Of a stretch of DNA of 64,000 nt, positions 44,653 through 55,110 are shown in pieces. The position numbers were made by a program, and so were the translations under genes. The number at the start of each line of letters is the position of its first letter. Positions within the stretch are counted from its first letter, which is position 1. Origin of the DNA: Aselliscus stoliczkanus (lineage: Eukaryota; Chordata; Mammalia; Chiroptera; Hipposideridae); assembly GCA_033961575.1 (NCBI GenBank), contig CM066737.1:48336771-48400770 (forward strand), read 5' to 3'. A model generated the notes under the pieces. The model was not told the origin of the DNA. It ran no database searches and was given only the letters and a program-made list of their open reading frames with translations.

Positions 44653-45500
44653 GGAGTCACGGTGAGTGTTGCCCCGGCTCGCTCCCTGCGGCCCGCGGCC
44701 CACCTAGAGTTCAGGAAGAGCATGTTGGTTTGCAGTCTGAGGCAGAAGCCTCAGGCCGGGCAAGTGCGGGAGGAGAGAGAGGAGACGACTGTGCAGAGGT
44801 ACGAGCTGCACCCGCGGCTCGCCGGGTCCCCAGGAAGCAGGGTGCAGAGCCCCGCAGTGGCAGGGCAAGATCAGTCCCTGCACCCTCCCGGTTCAGGGAT
44901 CAGTCTCTGTGCCCACCGGGTCCCGCGGAGCACAGAAGCCTGAAACCTGAGAGCAGGGGAAAACAGAGGACTCCATGCTGGGCGGAGACGCAGGTCCCGG
45001 AGAGACAGAGCAGGGATCAGAGCCGCGTGGAAAGGTGCACGCAGTCCCCTGAACCCTGACAGCAGTCCCTCCAGGAGCGCAGCAGGAGAACAGCGCGGGC
45101 ATGCGCCGGCACCAAGGCAGAAGCGTTAAACCTGGGAGCAGGGGAAACAGAGGACTCGCCCGCGGAGACGCAGCGCGCCGGCCGGAGTCACAGGTCCTGG
45201 AGAGACGGAGTGGGGATCGGAGCCACGTGGCATGGTGCGCAGTCCCCTAAATCCCGGCAGACCGTTTGGGAGAGCAGCAGAAGATCCGCGCGGCGCGCCG
45301 GCTCTGAGGCAGAAGCCTGAAACCCGGGAGCAGGGGAAAAAGAAGACTCGCTCAGAAAAGCAGCGCGCCGGGTGGAGACACAGGTCCCCGAGAGACGGAG
45401 CGGGGATACTGGCCACACGGTAGGGTGCGCACAATTCCCTAAATCCCGGCAGACCCTTTGGGAGAGCAGCAGGAACTCCGCTGGACCATAAGCAGCAAAG
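44653..45500 (+). promoter_or_regulatory. CpG-rich tandem-unit 5' UTR of L1 C
   Basis: G/C-rich, with many CpGs. About three tandem units of 185-200 bases are seen. GAGCAGGGG recurs at 44951, 45136 and 45328, and AGAGAC[A/G]GAG at 45001, 45201 and 45391; a partial first unit begins near 44739. GGCAGACC[G/C]TTTGGGAGAGC closes the later units. Monomer-type tandem promoters are known in rodent L1s; a promoter role here is inference. Confidence 0.7.
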
Positions 45501-46317
45501 GCCTTAGCTTAAAACAGTGTTGGAACTGTGGCTTTGTTTATTTTTATGTTTTTTATTTTTTTCCCTTTTTCTACTCTTGAACAGAAAGCAAAAAAAAACC
45601 CAATAACTCACCCACTCCCACAAACTTTGGCCCCCCACCAAGACAGTCTTAAACTGACTCCTGAAGGGAGCAATAGGGGCAGACTAGGAAGATATCCTTA
45701 CCTGCAGGGGGTTGAGAATTTCCACCCAGTAAAGGCAGCAGAGTGAGACTACCTACCCCGCCCCCACCTTTAGGCAAGGCTTGGGAGGCAGGCCAGGTTC
45801 ACCTGCTGAGGCACTAATTAACAGATTCTTAGCAGCAGGCTTTTGGTAGTGAGGAATTCTTTAATTCTCCACAGCTGTCAACCCAAAGGGTGCCCAGAGA
45901 CACTCATTGAGCCTTTGGGGGTGCAGCCTGCCTTGGGACAGGCAAAAGCAAAAAGGCAGTGACTTTGTAAAAACCACCAATCACACGTCACAACCACACT
46001 CAAGTACAGCAAACCTGCAGTGCCAGGATCACGCTAGGCATCAGGTGGCCTACTGTTCCCACAAGACGCACAGGAATTTTTGTACAGCAGACAAACTGAA
46101 GAGAGCTTGGTGGACTTTAGCCTAGACCGGCACGGGTATTTTGGGTTTGTTTGGTTTTATTCTGTTTTGTTTTCCCTTTATTGGCTGCTTATCTTGTTTG
46201 TTTTTGGTTTTTATTTCTATTTCATTCTAATGATATTGTAGTTTTTAATATAGGCATATATATAGGTGTATATAGGTGAATATATGTCCATATATATGGG
46301 TGTGTAGACAAATATAT

Positions 46318-46560
46318 ATATATATTTTTTTTTCCTTTTTTCTTTTCCTTTCTTTTCTTTTTCTTTTTTCCCCACCCTCACTTTCTCTCTTATTTTATTC
46401 ATTCTTCTCACTGCTATACTTTTCCTCTTTTCCTTTTTACTGCAAATTTTATTTTTTTTTAATTTTTCTTACTTTTTTTTATTATTATTTTAGTTTATTT
46501 TTATTTTTTATTTTTTAGGTATAGCTAATTGGTTTCTCATGTTTATTCTATTTTTTATTT
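46318..46560 (+). repeat. AT and polypyrimidine low-complexity tract
   Basis: A TATATA-rich stretch (46250-46325) is followed by about 200 bases of mostly T and C (TTTTTCTTTTCCTTTCTTTT) in the L1 C leader. It would also make a strong polypyrimidine tract if the leader were spliced; I see no test for that here. Confidence 0.75.
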
Positions 46561-47221
46561 TAGGATATTGTATTTTATTTTGTTTCCTCTTCTGTTATTA
46601 TTGAGTGTGTGGTTTTTGTTTTGTTTCTGTTTGATTTCTTCATTAGTATGATTGATATTTCTGTACAAGTTGACTGTAGTTTGATGGTTGGTTTTTTTTA
46701 CTTGTGCGAGCATTTGTTTTCCTTTGGTGGCTGCGGAGGTTGTTCTTGTTGATCTGTTATGCTCTAAAATCACTCTGCAGCAGTGGGTCCAAACAAACAG
46801 ACACAAGAATCATCATACCCGGAGGCCAACTTTAGATAAAACCAGAGCATTTCTGGGTTTGACATCAAGAGTCACACCCAAAAAGAAGTTGCTACAGGTA
46901 CTAAGACCCATAGGGTCTAAGTTTCATCAGAGGGGTCAATCCTCTCACAGCAGCTCATAAACTGCAGAAGCTGCTGATTCTCACAGCTAATCAATCTGGG
47001 AGTCAATCCCACCTACTGACAAACCAAAAGTAATCAAAACTAAAACTTCAACAAGTGAGGACGCACGACACAAGGAACACCTCAGATACAAGCACAGGAG
47101 AATAGGGAGACTGAGTAATTCAAATATAAAGGACACACACCATATAAGTTTACCCAGAAAAGACTGAGAAATCTGGGGGACCTATCTGTTATATTGAAGC
47201 AAACACAAAGAGTAAGCCAGA

Positions 47222-48097
47222 ATGGGGAGACAAAGAAACATAACACAAATAAAAGAACAGAAGAAACTTCCTGAATCAGTGGAAATAGAGGAAATAGAGG
47301 TAACCAACCTATCGGAGACAGAGTTCAGAACACTGATTATTAGAATGTTCAAGGAAATTAATGAAAATATAAAGAAGGATAGAGAAATCATGAAAAGCAA
47401 CCAGCTAGAACTTAAGAACACAATTACTGAATTAAATAACAAACTTGATGGAATCACTAGCAGATTGGATGAAGCAGAAAATCGAATCAGTGACTTAGAA
47501 GACAAAATAGCAGAGATCACCCATGCGGAACAACAAAAAGAAAAAAGAATGAATAACATGGAAAATAGTTTAAGAGAACTGGGTGACAACATCAAACGCA
47601 ATAACCCACGGGTCATTGGAGTACCAGAAGGAGAAGAGAGGGAGCAAGGGATTGAGAATACATTTGAAGTAATAATGTCTGAAAACTTCCCTAACCTGGC
47701 AAAGGACATTGAAATACAAGCCCAGGAAGTGCAGAGAGTTCCAACCAGGATGATTCCAAACAGGCCCACTCCAAGACACATTATAGTGAAAATGGCAAGC
47801 GTTAAGGACAAAGACAGAATCCTTAAAGGAGCAAGGGAAAGGCAGCAAGTTACTTAGAAGGGTACCCCCATAAGATTATCAGCTGACTTTTCTACAGAAA
47901 CTTTGCAGGCCAGAAGGGAGTGGCAGGAGGTTTTCAAAGTGATGAAAAATAAAGGCCTACAACCAAGATTGCTGTATCCAGCAAGGTTATCCTTTAAAAT
48001 CGAAGGCGAGATAAGGAGCTTTGCAGAAAAAAATAAGTTAAGGGAATTCATTACCACCAAGCCAGCTTTGCAGGAAATGCTAAAAGGGCTTCTTTAA
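47222..48097 (+). pseudogene. L1 ORF1 of C, one nonsense codon
   Basis: 291-codon ORF1, start MGRQRNITQIKEQKKLPE. The coiled coil runs from about residue 45 to 125 (LELKNTITELNNKLDGITSRLDEAENRISDLEDKIAEI). The RNA-recognition-like middle domain (RVIGVPEGEEREQGIENTFEVIM) is near 135-160, and the C-terminal domain (RPTPRHIIVKMASVKDKDRIL) near 180-205. A single TAG at 47855 breaks it in QVT-stop-KGTPIRLSADF, where the sisters read TYKGTP. The end is LQEMLKGLL. 48 bases separate it from ORF2. Apart from that stop it is intact, and it is the best ORF1 in the window. Confidence 0.92.
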
Positions 48098-48145
48098 GTA
48101 GAAGAGAAAAACAACCTATGAAAGACTACGAACACAAATAACAGA

Positions 48146-51100
48146 ATGGCAATACATACACACCTACCAATAATCACATTAAATGTAAATGGATTAAATG
48201 CTCCAATAAAAAGACATAGGGTGGCTGAATGGATAAGAAAGCAAGACCCCAGCATATGCTGTATACAAGAGACACACCTCAGATCCAAAGACTCATACAG
48301 GCTGAAAGTAAAGGGATGGAGTAAAATATTTCATGCAAATGGTACTGAGAAAAAAGCTGGAGTAGCGATACTTATATCAGATAAAATGGACTTTAAATTG
48401 AAGAATATAACAAAGGACAAAGAAGGACACTTCATAGTAATGAAGGGATCGATCCAACAAGAGGACATAACTCTAGTAAACATCCATGCACCTAACATAG
48501 GAGCCCCTAAATATATAAAACAGATATTGTCAGACATAAAGACAGAGATCAACAGTAACACTATCATAGTAGGGGACTTCAACACCCCGCTGTCACTAAT
48601 GGACAGATCCTCCAGACAGAAAATCAATGTGGAAACAGCGACCTGAAATGACACATTAGACCAGCTGGATTTAACAGACATTTTCAGAGCATTTCATCCC
48701 AAAGCTACAGAATATACGTTCTTTTCAAGTGCACATGGAACATTTTCTAAGATAGACCACATGTTAGGCCACAAAACAAGTCTCAATAAATTTAAGAAGA
48801 TTGAAATCATTTCAACTTTATTCTCTGACCACAATGCTATGAAACTAGAAATCAATTATAAGAAGAAATCCGGGAAGCTGACAAATAAATGGAGGCTAAA
48901 CAATATGCTATTAAATGGTGAGTGGGTCACAAATGAGATCAAGGAGGAAATCAAAAGATACCTGGAGACAAACGATAATGAAAACACCACGGCCCAAAAT
49001 CTCTGGGATGCTGCGAAAGCAGTCCTAAGAGGGAAGTTTATAGCAGTGCAAGCCTACCTAAAGAAGAAAGAAAAATCTCAAATCAACAGGTTATCCTTAC
49101 ACCTAAGGGAACTGGAAAAAGAACAGCAAAAGAGGCCCAAGGGGAGTACAAGAAAGGAGATAATAAAGACCAGAGCAGAAATAAACAATATAGAGAACAG
49201 AAAAACAGTTCAAAAGATCAATGAAACCAAGAGCTGGTTTCTGGAGAAGATAAACAAAATTGACAAACCTCTAGTCAGGCTCATCAAAAAAAAAAAAAAA
49301 AAGAGAGAGGACTCAAATTAGCAAAATCAGGAATGAAAGAGGGCAAATGACTACAGACAACACAGAAATACAAAAAATTCTAAGAAATTACTATGAGCAA
49401 CTATATGCCAACAAATTTGACAATCTGGAAGAAATGGATAATTTTCTAGAAGCATACAACCTTCCAAAGCTAATGCAAGAAGAAACAGAAAATCTAAATA
49501 CCCTGATTACTACCAAGGAAATTGAATCAGTAATTGACAAGCTCCCAAAACACAAAAGCCCTGGACCAGACGGCTTCACAAGTGAATTTTATCAAACATT
49601 CAAAAAAGAACTATCACCTATTCTTCTCAAACTATTCCAAAAAATCCAGAAGGAGGGAAGGCTCCCAAACTCTTTTTATGAAGCCACTATCACCCTGATT
49701 CCAAAACCAGATAAAGACATCACAAAAAAGGAAAACTACAGGCCAATCTCCCTGATGAATATAGATGCAAAAATTCTCAATAAAATATTAGCAAACAGAA
49801 TTCAGCAATATATTAAGAAGATCATACATCACGATCAAGTAGGATTCATCCCTAGTGCGCAAGGCTGGTTCAATATCCGTAAATCAATTAATGTGATACA
49901 CCACATCAACAAAATGTAGGATAAAGATCACATGGTCATTTCAATAGATGCAGAAAAAGCATTTGAGAAAATCCAACAGCCATTTATGTTAAAAACCCTT
50001 AGCAAAGTGGGAATACAGGGATCATATCTCAACATAATAAAAGCCATATCTGATAAACCTACAGCTAACATCATACTCAATGGGGAAAAGCTAAAACCAT
50101 TCCCCTTAAGATCAGGAACAAGAAAAGGCTATCCACTTTCTCCTCTTTTATTCAACATAGTGCTGGAAGTTCTAGCCACAGCAATCAGACAACAAAAAGA
50201 AATAAAAGGCATCCAAATTGGCAAGGAAGAAGTAAAATTGTCATTATATGCAGATGACATGATACTGTATATAGAGAACCCCAAAGACTCCATCAAAAAA
50301 CTATTGGAACTCATAGACGAATTCAGTAAAGTAGCAGGATATAAAATCAATGTTCAGAAATCAGTGGCATTTGCATATACCAATAATAAACTAACGGAAA
50401 GTGAAATTAAGAAAACTGTCCCATTTACAATTGCGTCAAGAACTATAAAATACCTAGGAATAAATTTAACCAAAGAAGTGAAAGATCTGTACTCAGAAAA
50501 TTATAAGACACTGAAGAAATAAATCATAGAAGATACAAATAAACGGAAACACCTACCATGCTCATGGATAGGAAGAATTAATATAGTTAAAATGTCCATA
50601 ATGCCTAAAGCAATATATAGATTCAATGCAATTCCTATCAAACTACCAAGGGCATTTTTCACAAAAATAGAAAATATAATCCTAAAATTTATATGGAATC
50701 ATAAAAGACCCAGAATAGCCTTGGCAATTCTGAGAAATAAAAACAAACTCGGGGGGATCACGCTACCAGACATCAAAACCTACTACAAGGCCACAGTAAT
50801 CAAGACAGTTTGGTATTGGCATAAAAACAGGCACATCGATCAGTGGAACAGAACAGAGAGCCCAGAAATAAATCCAAGCATTTACGGACAGTTAATCTAT
50901 GACAAGGGAAGCAAAAATTTACACTGGAGTAAAGATAGTCTATTCAATAAATGGTGCTGGGAAAATTGGACTGACACATGCAAAAAAATGGAACTGGATC
51001 ATCTCCTTATGCCTTATACAAGAACAAATTCAAAATGGATTAAAGACTTAAATGTAAGACCTGAAACCATAAAAATCCTAAAAGAAAATATAGGGAGTAC

Positions 51101-51977
51101 ATTTGCACACATTACCCAGAGCAATATTTTTACTGATACATCCCTACGGGCAAGGGAAGTAAAAGAAAAAATGAACATATGGGATTATATGAGACTTAAA
51201 AGTTTTTTTCACAACAAAGGAAACCATTAATAAAACAAAAAGGAAACCTACTGAATGGGAGAATATATTTGCCAACGATATATCTGATAAGGGGTTAATA
51301 TCCAAAATTTATAAAACACTCATGAAACTCAACACCAAAAAAACAAACAACCCAATTAAAAAATGGGCAGAAGATATGAAGAGACATTTCTCTAAAGAGG
51401 ACATACAGATGGCAACAGGCATTTGAAAAAAAGTTCAACCTCACTGGTCATTAGGGAAATGCAAATAAAAACCACCATGAGTTACCACCTGACTCCAGTC
51501 AGAAAGGCTATCATCAACAAGTCAACAAACAACAAGTGCTGGCGGGGCTGTGGGGAAAAGGGGACCCTGCTGCACTGTTGGTGGGATTGCAGATTGGTGC
51601 AGCCACTATGGAAGTCAGTATGGAGGTATCTCAAAGAACTGGAAATAGAGCTACCGTTTGACCCAGCAATTCCACTCCTAGGTATTTATCCTGAAAAAAC
51701 CAAGACACTTATTCAAAAAAAGTTATGCACCCCTATGTTCATAGCAGCACAATTTACAATAGCTAAGACTTGGAAACAACCAAAATGCCCGTCAGTAGAT
51801 GACTGGATTAAGAAACTGTGGTATATTTATACAATGGAGTATTACTCCGCTATAAGGAAGAATGAAATCGTGCCATTTGCAATGATATGGATGGACCTAG
51901 AGACTATAATGTTGAGTGAAATAAGTCAGTCAGAGAAAGACAAATACCATATGATCTCACTCGTATGTGGAATCTGA
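48146..51977 (+). pseudogene. L1 ORF2 of C, endonuclease/reverse transcriptase
   Basis: 1277 codons long, the canonical size. Endonuclease: ITLNVNGLNAPI, CCIQETHLRS, IIVGDFNTPLS and SDHNAM (48824-48841), so the visible catalytic residues are present. Reverse transcriptase: [26 protein letters not shown] and YADD at 50247-50258. C-terminal Cys segment [18 protein letters not shown] near 51538-51591. Lesions: TGA at 48644, a frameshift at a 17-A run (49286-49302), TAG at 49917 and TAA at 50520. One extra T near 51205 is offset by a lost base near 51413. The end is MISLVCGI. Not functional, but recently intact. Confidence 0.92.
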
Positions 51978-52485
51978 AAAACTGTATGAATGAGCAAAGT
52001 AAACAGAAACTGTCTCATAGATATAGAGGAAAAATCAGGGTTGCAAATTGGGAGGGGGATGGGGATGAGGGAGAAGGGGAAGGGATTAGACAGCAAAAAT
52101 AGGCAACTACAATATTGCTACTGGGATAGGAAAAACAGTTTGGGGAATATAATTAATAATGTTGTAAATATTCTGTGGAATGTCAGATGATCATAGGTCT
52201 TGTTAGGGAGACCATTTCATGGATGGAGTAGAGGTTTGATCACTGCACTGTATTACTAAAGCGGAGGTGGTATACCTACCATAATTGAATATATATAGAT
52301 AGTCACGGGATGTGGATTATACTGTGGAAGAGAGTCAGAAGAAGAGTAATAGATATATATGATATGGGGGGAGTGGGGTGGTATATTGGGGGTGGGGGTT
52401 GTCACTTTGAGGAGTAAAATGTATAACTATTGCACTGTGTTGTACACCTGAAACTAATTACAAATAAAATAAAATAAAATAAAAA

Positions 52486-52739
52486 TCTGTGGATCAATTG
52501 GGGAATTCTTACTATGGACTGAATATTAGATAATGTTATTGTACCAATGTTCAATTTCTTGATTCTGATAATGGTATTTTGGTTATGTAGACTGTCCTAG
52601 CTCTTAAGAGATACATGCTCATGTGTCATGAAATCTGAAGCTTATATCCAAATGATTCACAAAATAGGTGTGTTTTGTGTATGTGTATATAGAGACAAAA
52701 ATAAAGAGAGATGGAAAGGAGGCGGAGCAAATGAAAAAT
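52486..52739 (+). other. 3'-transduced flank of L1 C
   Basis: Past the L1 3' end and its (AAAAT)n tail, about 250 bases unrelated to other L1 copies here are followed by AATAAA at 52700-52705. About 28 bases later comes a short A-rich tail that meets the right target duplication at 52740. This is the signature of read-through past the weak L1 signal to a downstream polyadenylation site. The transduced DNA (CTTGATTCTGATAATGGTAT, GGTTATGTAGACTGTCCTAG) looks like an old L1M-type 3' end; that identification is weak. Confidence 0.8.
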
Positions 52740-52754
52740 AAAATCTGGTATTTG

Positions 52755-53090
52755 TAACTAGGAGTTTCTATGTTTTGTGCATATATGTTTATTAGGATTA
52801 TAGTGCCCTTCTTTATCTTTTATTGTAGTCATTTTAAAGTCTATTTTGTCCAAAATAAGTATTGGTACTCCAGCTTTTTTTCCCCTCATTTCCATTTCCA
52901 TTTCCATGAAATATCTTATTCCATCTGTAAACAGCATATACATATGTTCTATTTTCTTATCCACTCACCTACTCTGTGTCTTTTGATTGGTGCATTTAGC
53001 CCATTCACATTTAAAGTGATTACTGATAGGTGCATATTTATTGCCATTTTGTTATTTGTATTTCTTTTCTTCCTGGGTTAGCTTGTTTTC
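52755..53090 (-). pseudogene. ORF2 endonuclease start of A2
   Basis: The minus strand reads ATGGCAATAAATATGCACCT and then L1 endonuclease-like sequence (NVNGLNAPIKRHR; KKAGVPILILDKIDFK) with a deletion in the IQETHL region. It continues across L1 C at 44637-44352 (NTIVVGDFNTPLSPMD, FHPETTEYTFLSSSHGTFSKI) and stops at the family A junction before the reverse transcriptase. Confidence 0.75.
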
Positions 53091-53109
53091 CCCTTTCTTC
53101 TCTTTATAA

Positions 53110-53978
53110 AAAGCCCTTTTAACATTTCTTGCAATGCTGGCTTGGTGGTAATGAACTCTTTAAGCTTATTTTTTTTCTGAGAAGCTCTTTATCTGGCCTT
53201 CAAACTTAAGTGATAGCCATGCTGGGTAGAGCAATCTTGGTTGTAGACCTTTATTTTGTGTCACTTTGGATATCTCTTGCCACTCCCTCTGGCTTGCAGA
53301 GTTTCTGAAGAAAAGTCAGCTGTTGGTCTTATAGGAGTTCCTTTGTATGTAACCTGCTGTCTTTCTCTTGCTGCTTTTAGGGTTCTGTCTTTGTCTTTAA
53401 GCTTTGCCATTTTAACTATGATGTGTCTTGGTATGGGCCTGTTTGGATTCAGCCTGTTTGGAACTCTCTGCACATCTTGGGCTTGTATGTCGATTTCCTT
53501 CAACATTGTAGGGAAGTTTTAAGTCATTATTTTTTCAAATACATTCTCGACCCCTTGCTTCTTCTCTTCTACTTCTGGTATTCCTATGAGTCAGGGGTGG
53601 TTGAGCTTCACCTTGTCCCATAGGGCTCTTAAACTATTTTCATTGTTTTTTATTCTTTGGTCTTTTTGTTTGGCCAACTGGGTGATTTCTACTATTTTGT
53701 ATTCCAAATCGCTGATCCACCCCTCTGCTTCATCTACTCTACTGGTGATTCCTTCGAGTGTGTTTTTTATTTCAGTTATTGTATTCTTTAGTTCTAACTG
53801 GTTGTTTTTTATGATTTCTCTATCCTTCCTATGTCCTCACTAAATTTGTTAAACATTCTTATCATCAGTGTTCTAAACTCTGTCTCTGAAAGGTTGGATC
53901 CCTCTGTTTCATTTAGTTTCATTTCTAGAGGTTTCTTCTGATCTTTTACTTCTGACATGTTTCTTTGTTTCCCTATTC
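53110..53978 (-). pseudogene. L1 ORF1 of A2
   Basis: The start codon is mutated (ATAGGGAAACAAAG where A1 has ATGGGGAAACAAAG). Open pieces encode RIGKQRNMSEVKDQKK..NLSETEFRTLMIRMF (53978-53809) and the C-terminal domain MLKEIDIQAQDVQRVPNRLNPNRPIPRHIIVKM (53506-53261). Frameshifts separate them. It is closer to L1 B ORF1 (MLKEIDIQAQDVQRVPNRLNPNRP shared) than to L1 C ORF1. Confidence 0.8.
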
Positions 53979-55110
53979 TGGCTGTCACTCTGGGATTGCT
54001 TTGATGTATTACATAGATCACCTGGAGAGCCCTGGCTGGATCACGCAGGCACACAACTCATGGCCCAACACTCCCAGGAAAACTCCTAGTCTCAGCCTGT
54101 CCCAATCAGCTGCTCGCAGATCAGGCTGAGCAGCCTGACAACCAATCACCAGCCTGGCAACTCTGAAAGTGCAGTGCGGACAGCGGGGACCCAAGGCAGC
54201 TTGCGCACTCCCGCGTCTCAGTGAGCAGCCTGTGGGAGCTGGACCAAGCCCACCAGGCGATTCCCTGGCAACGCAGCACAAGCCGTGCAGAGGGTGGGGT
54301 TCCGAGGCAGCTCGTGTACTCCCGGGTCTCAGTGTGCAGCCTGTTGGAACCGGAGGGCACCCGCCCAGCTTTTCCAGGGCAACGCAGTATAAGCTGGGCA
54401 GAGGGTGGGGATCCACGTTCATATGCGCACGTGTGCATACACATGCACTTCTGCACCAATTCCACCAGACCAATGAGGTCCCGGACCTGACCCTCTGTGG
54501 GAGGGCCCATCCCTGACAAAATGGCACCCTCCTTACACCACTCACATGCAGGCTTCCCACCAGGGGAACTGCACTCCAAAAACCTCCATCCTTTGTACCA
54601 AAGGTGCTCAGTTCAATCCTTCCCCGCAGGCTCCTGGGCCCGGCTCACACAGCCACTCACTCCACCAGGAACTGGGTGAGTGCTCACCAGTGAGCAAGCC
54701 TGTGCGCCGGCCCCACTGATTCTCTAGCCGCTCTTAGTCTCACCGAGCTGAGCAAAGAGAGTCCTCACTAATTTACTGCCAGCCATCTTGGAACTCCTCT
54801 TCCTGCCTAAGGAACTCTGGGCTGGTGAGCTTGGTATGTGGTCGGTGGGTCTCTTCCCCAACTGGAGAAGCCTCCCCACAGCTGGGGCATCCCTCACAGG
54901 GTTTGCCCTCTCTCGTCTCCCCCCCTCCTACCAGACCTGACGTGGCCTCCTCTTTAAGTTCTTCGTTTAGTGGTTCTGTTCTTCTAGTGTTCCGGAGACC
55001 TCGAGGGTTGAATGCTGTATAATTTTTTTAATTTTGGTGTAATCCTGGGAGGTAGTGAGCACAGCGTCTGTCTATTCCGCCAGTTTACTGGAAGTCTCTC
55101 ACGTTACATT

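Larger units (their letters stand above)
44653..52739 (+). mobile_element. Full-length L1 'C' with 3' transduction
   Basis: Sense L1 inserted in A2. Perfect 15-base target duplications, AAAATCTGGTATTTG, lie at 44638-44652 and 52740-52754. It has a 2.57-kb 5' UTR, ORF1 (47222-48097), ORF2 (48146-51977), a 3' UTR to about 52485 with an (AAAAT)n tail, then about 250 bases of non-L1 sequence and a second A tail. This is the youngest-looking L1 in the window, with few lesions and a perfect duplication. Its 5' UTR is unrelated to that of A1, A2 and B. Confidence 0.9.
43632..55098 (-). mobile_element. ORF2-deleted L1 'A2' (family A), split by L1 C
   Basis: Antisense element of about 3.4 kb (without L1 C) with a perfect 12-base target duplication, TCACGTTACATT, at 43620-43631 and 55099-55110. 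Minus-strand order: 5' UTR (55098 to about 53979), ORF1 (about 53978-53110), spacer and ORF2 endonuclease start (53090-52755 and, beyond L1 C, 44637-44352), then the family A mosaic 3' end (44351-43632). Its 5' end GAGACTTCCAGTAAACTGGC aligns with that of A1, so both are full length. Compared with A1 it keeps about 600 more bases of ORF2. Confidence 0.85.

Noticed and set aside
44692..45434. GC-rich ORFs at 44512-45434 as a CpG-island gene promoter with exons
   Set aside because: The region lies between the left target duplication and ORF1 of L1 C and is tandemly repeated, so it is the L1 leader.
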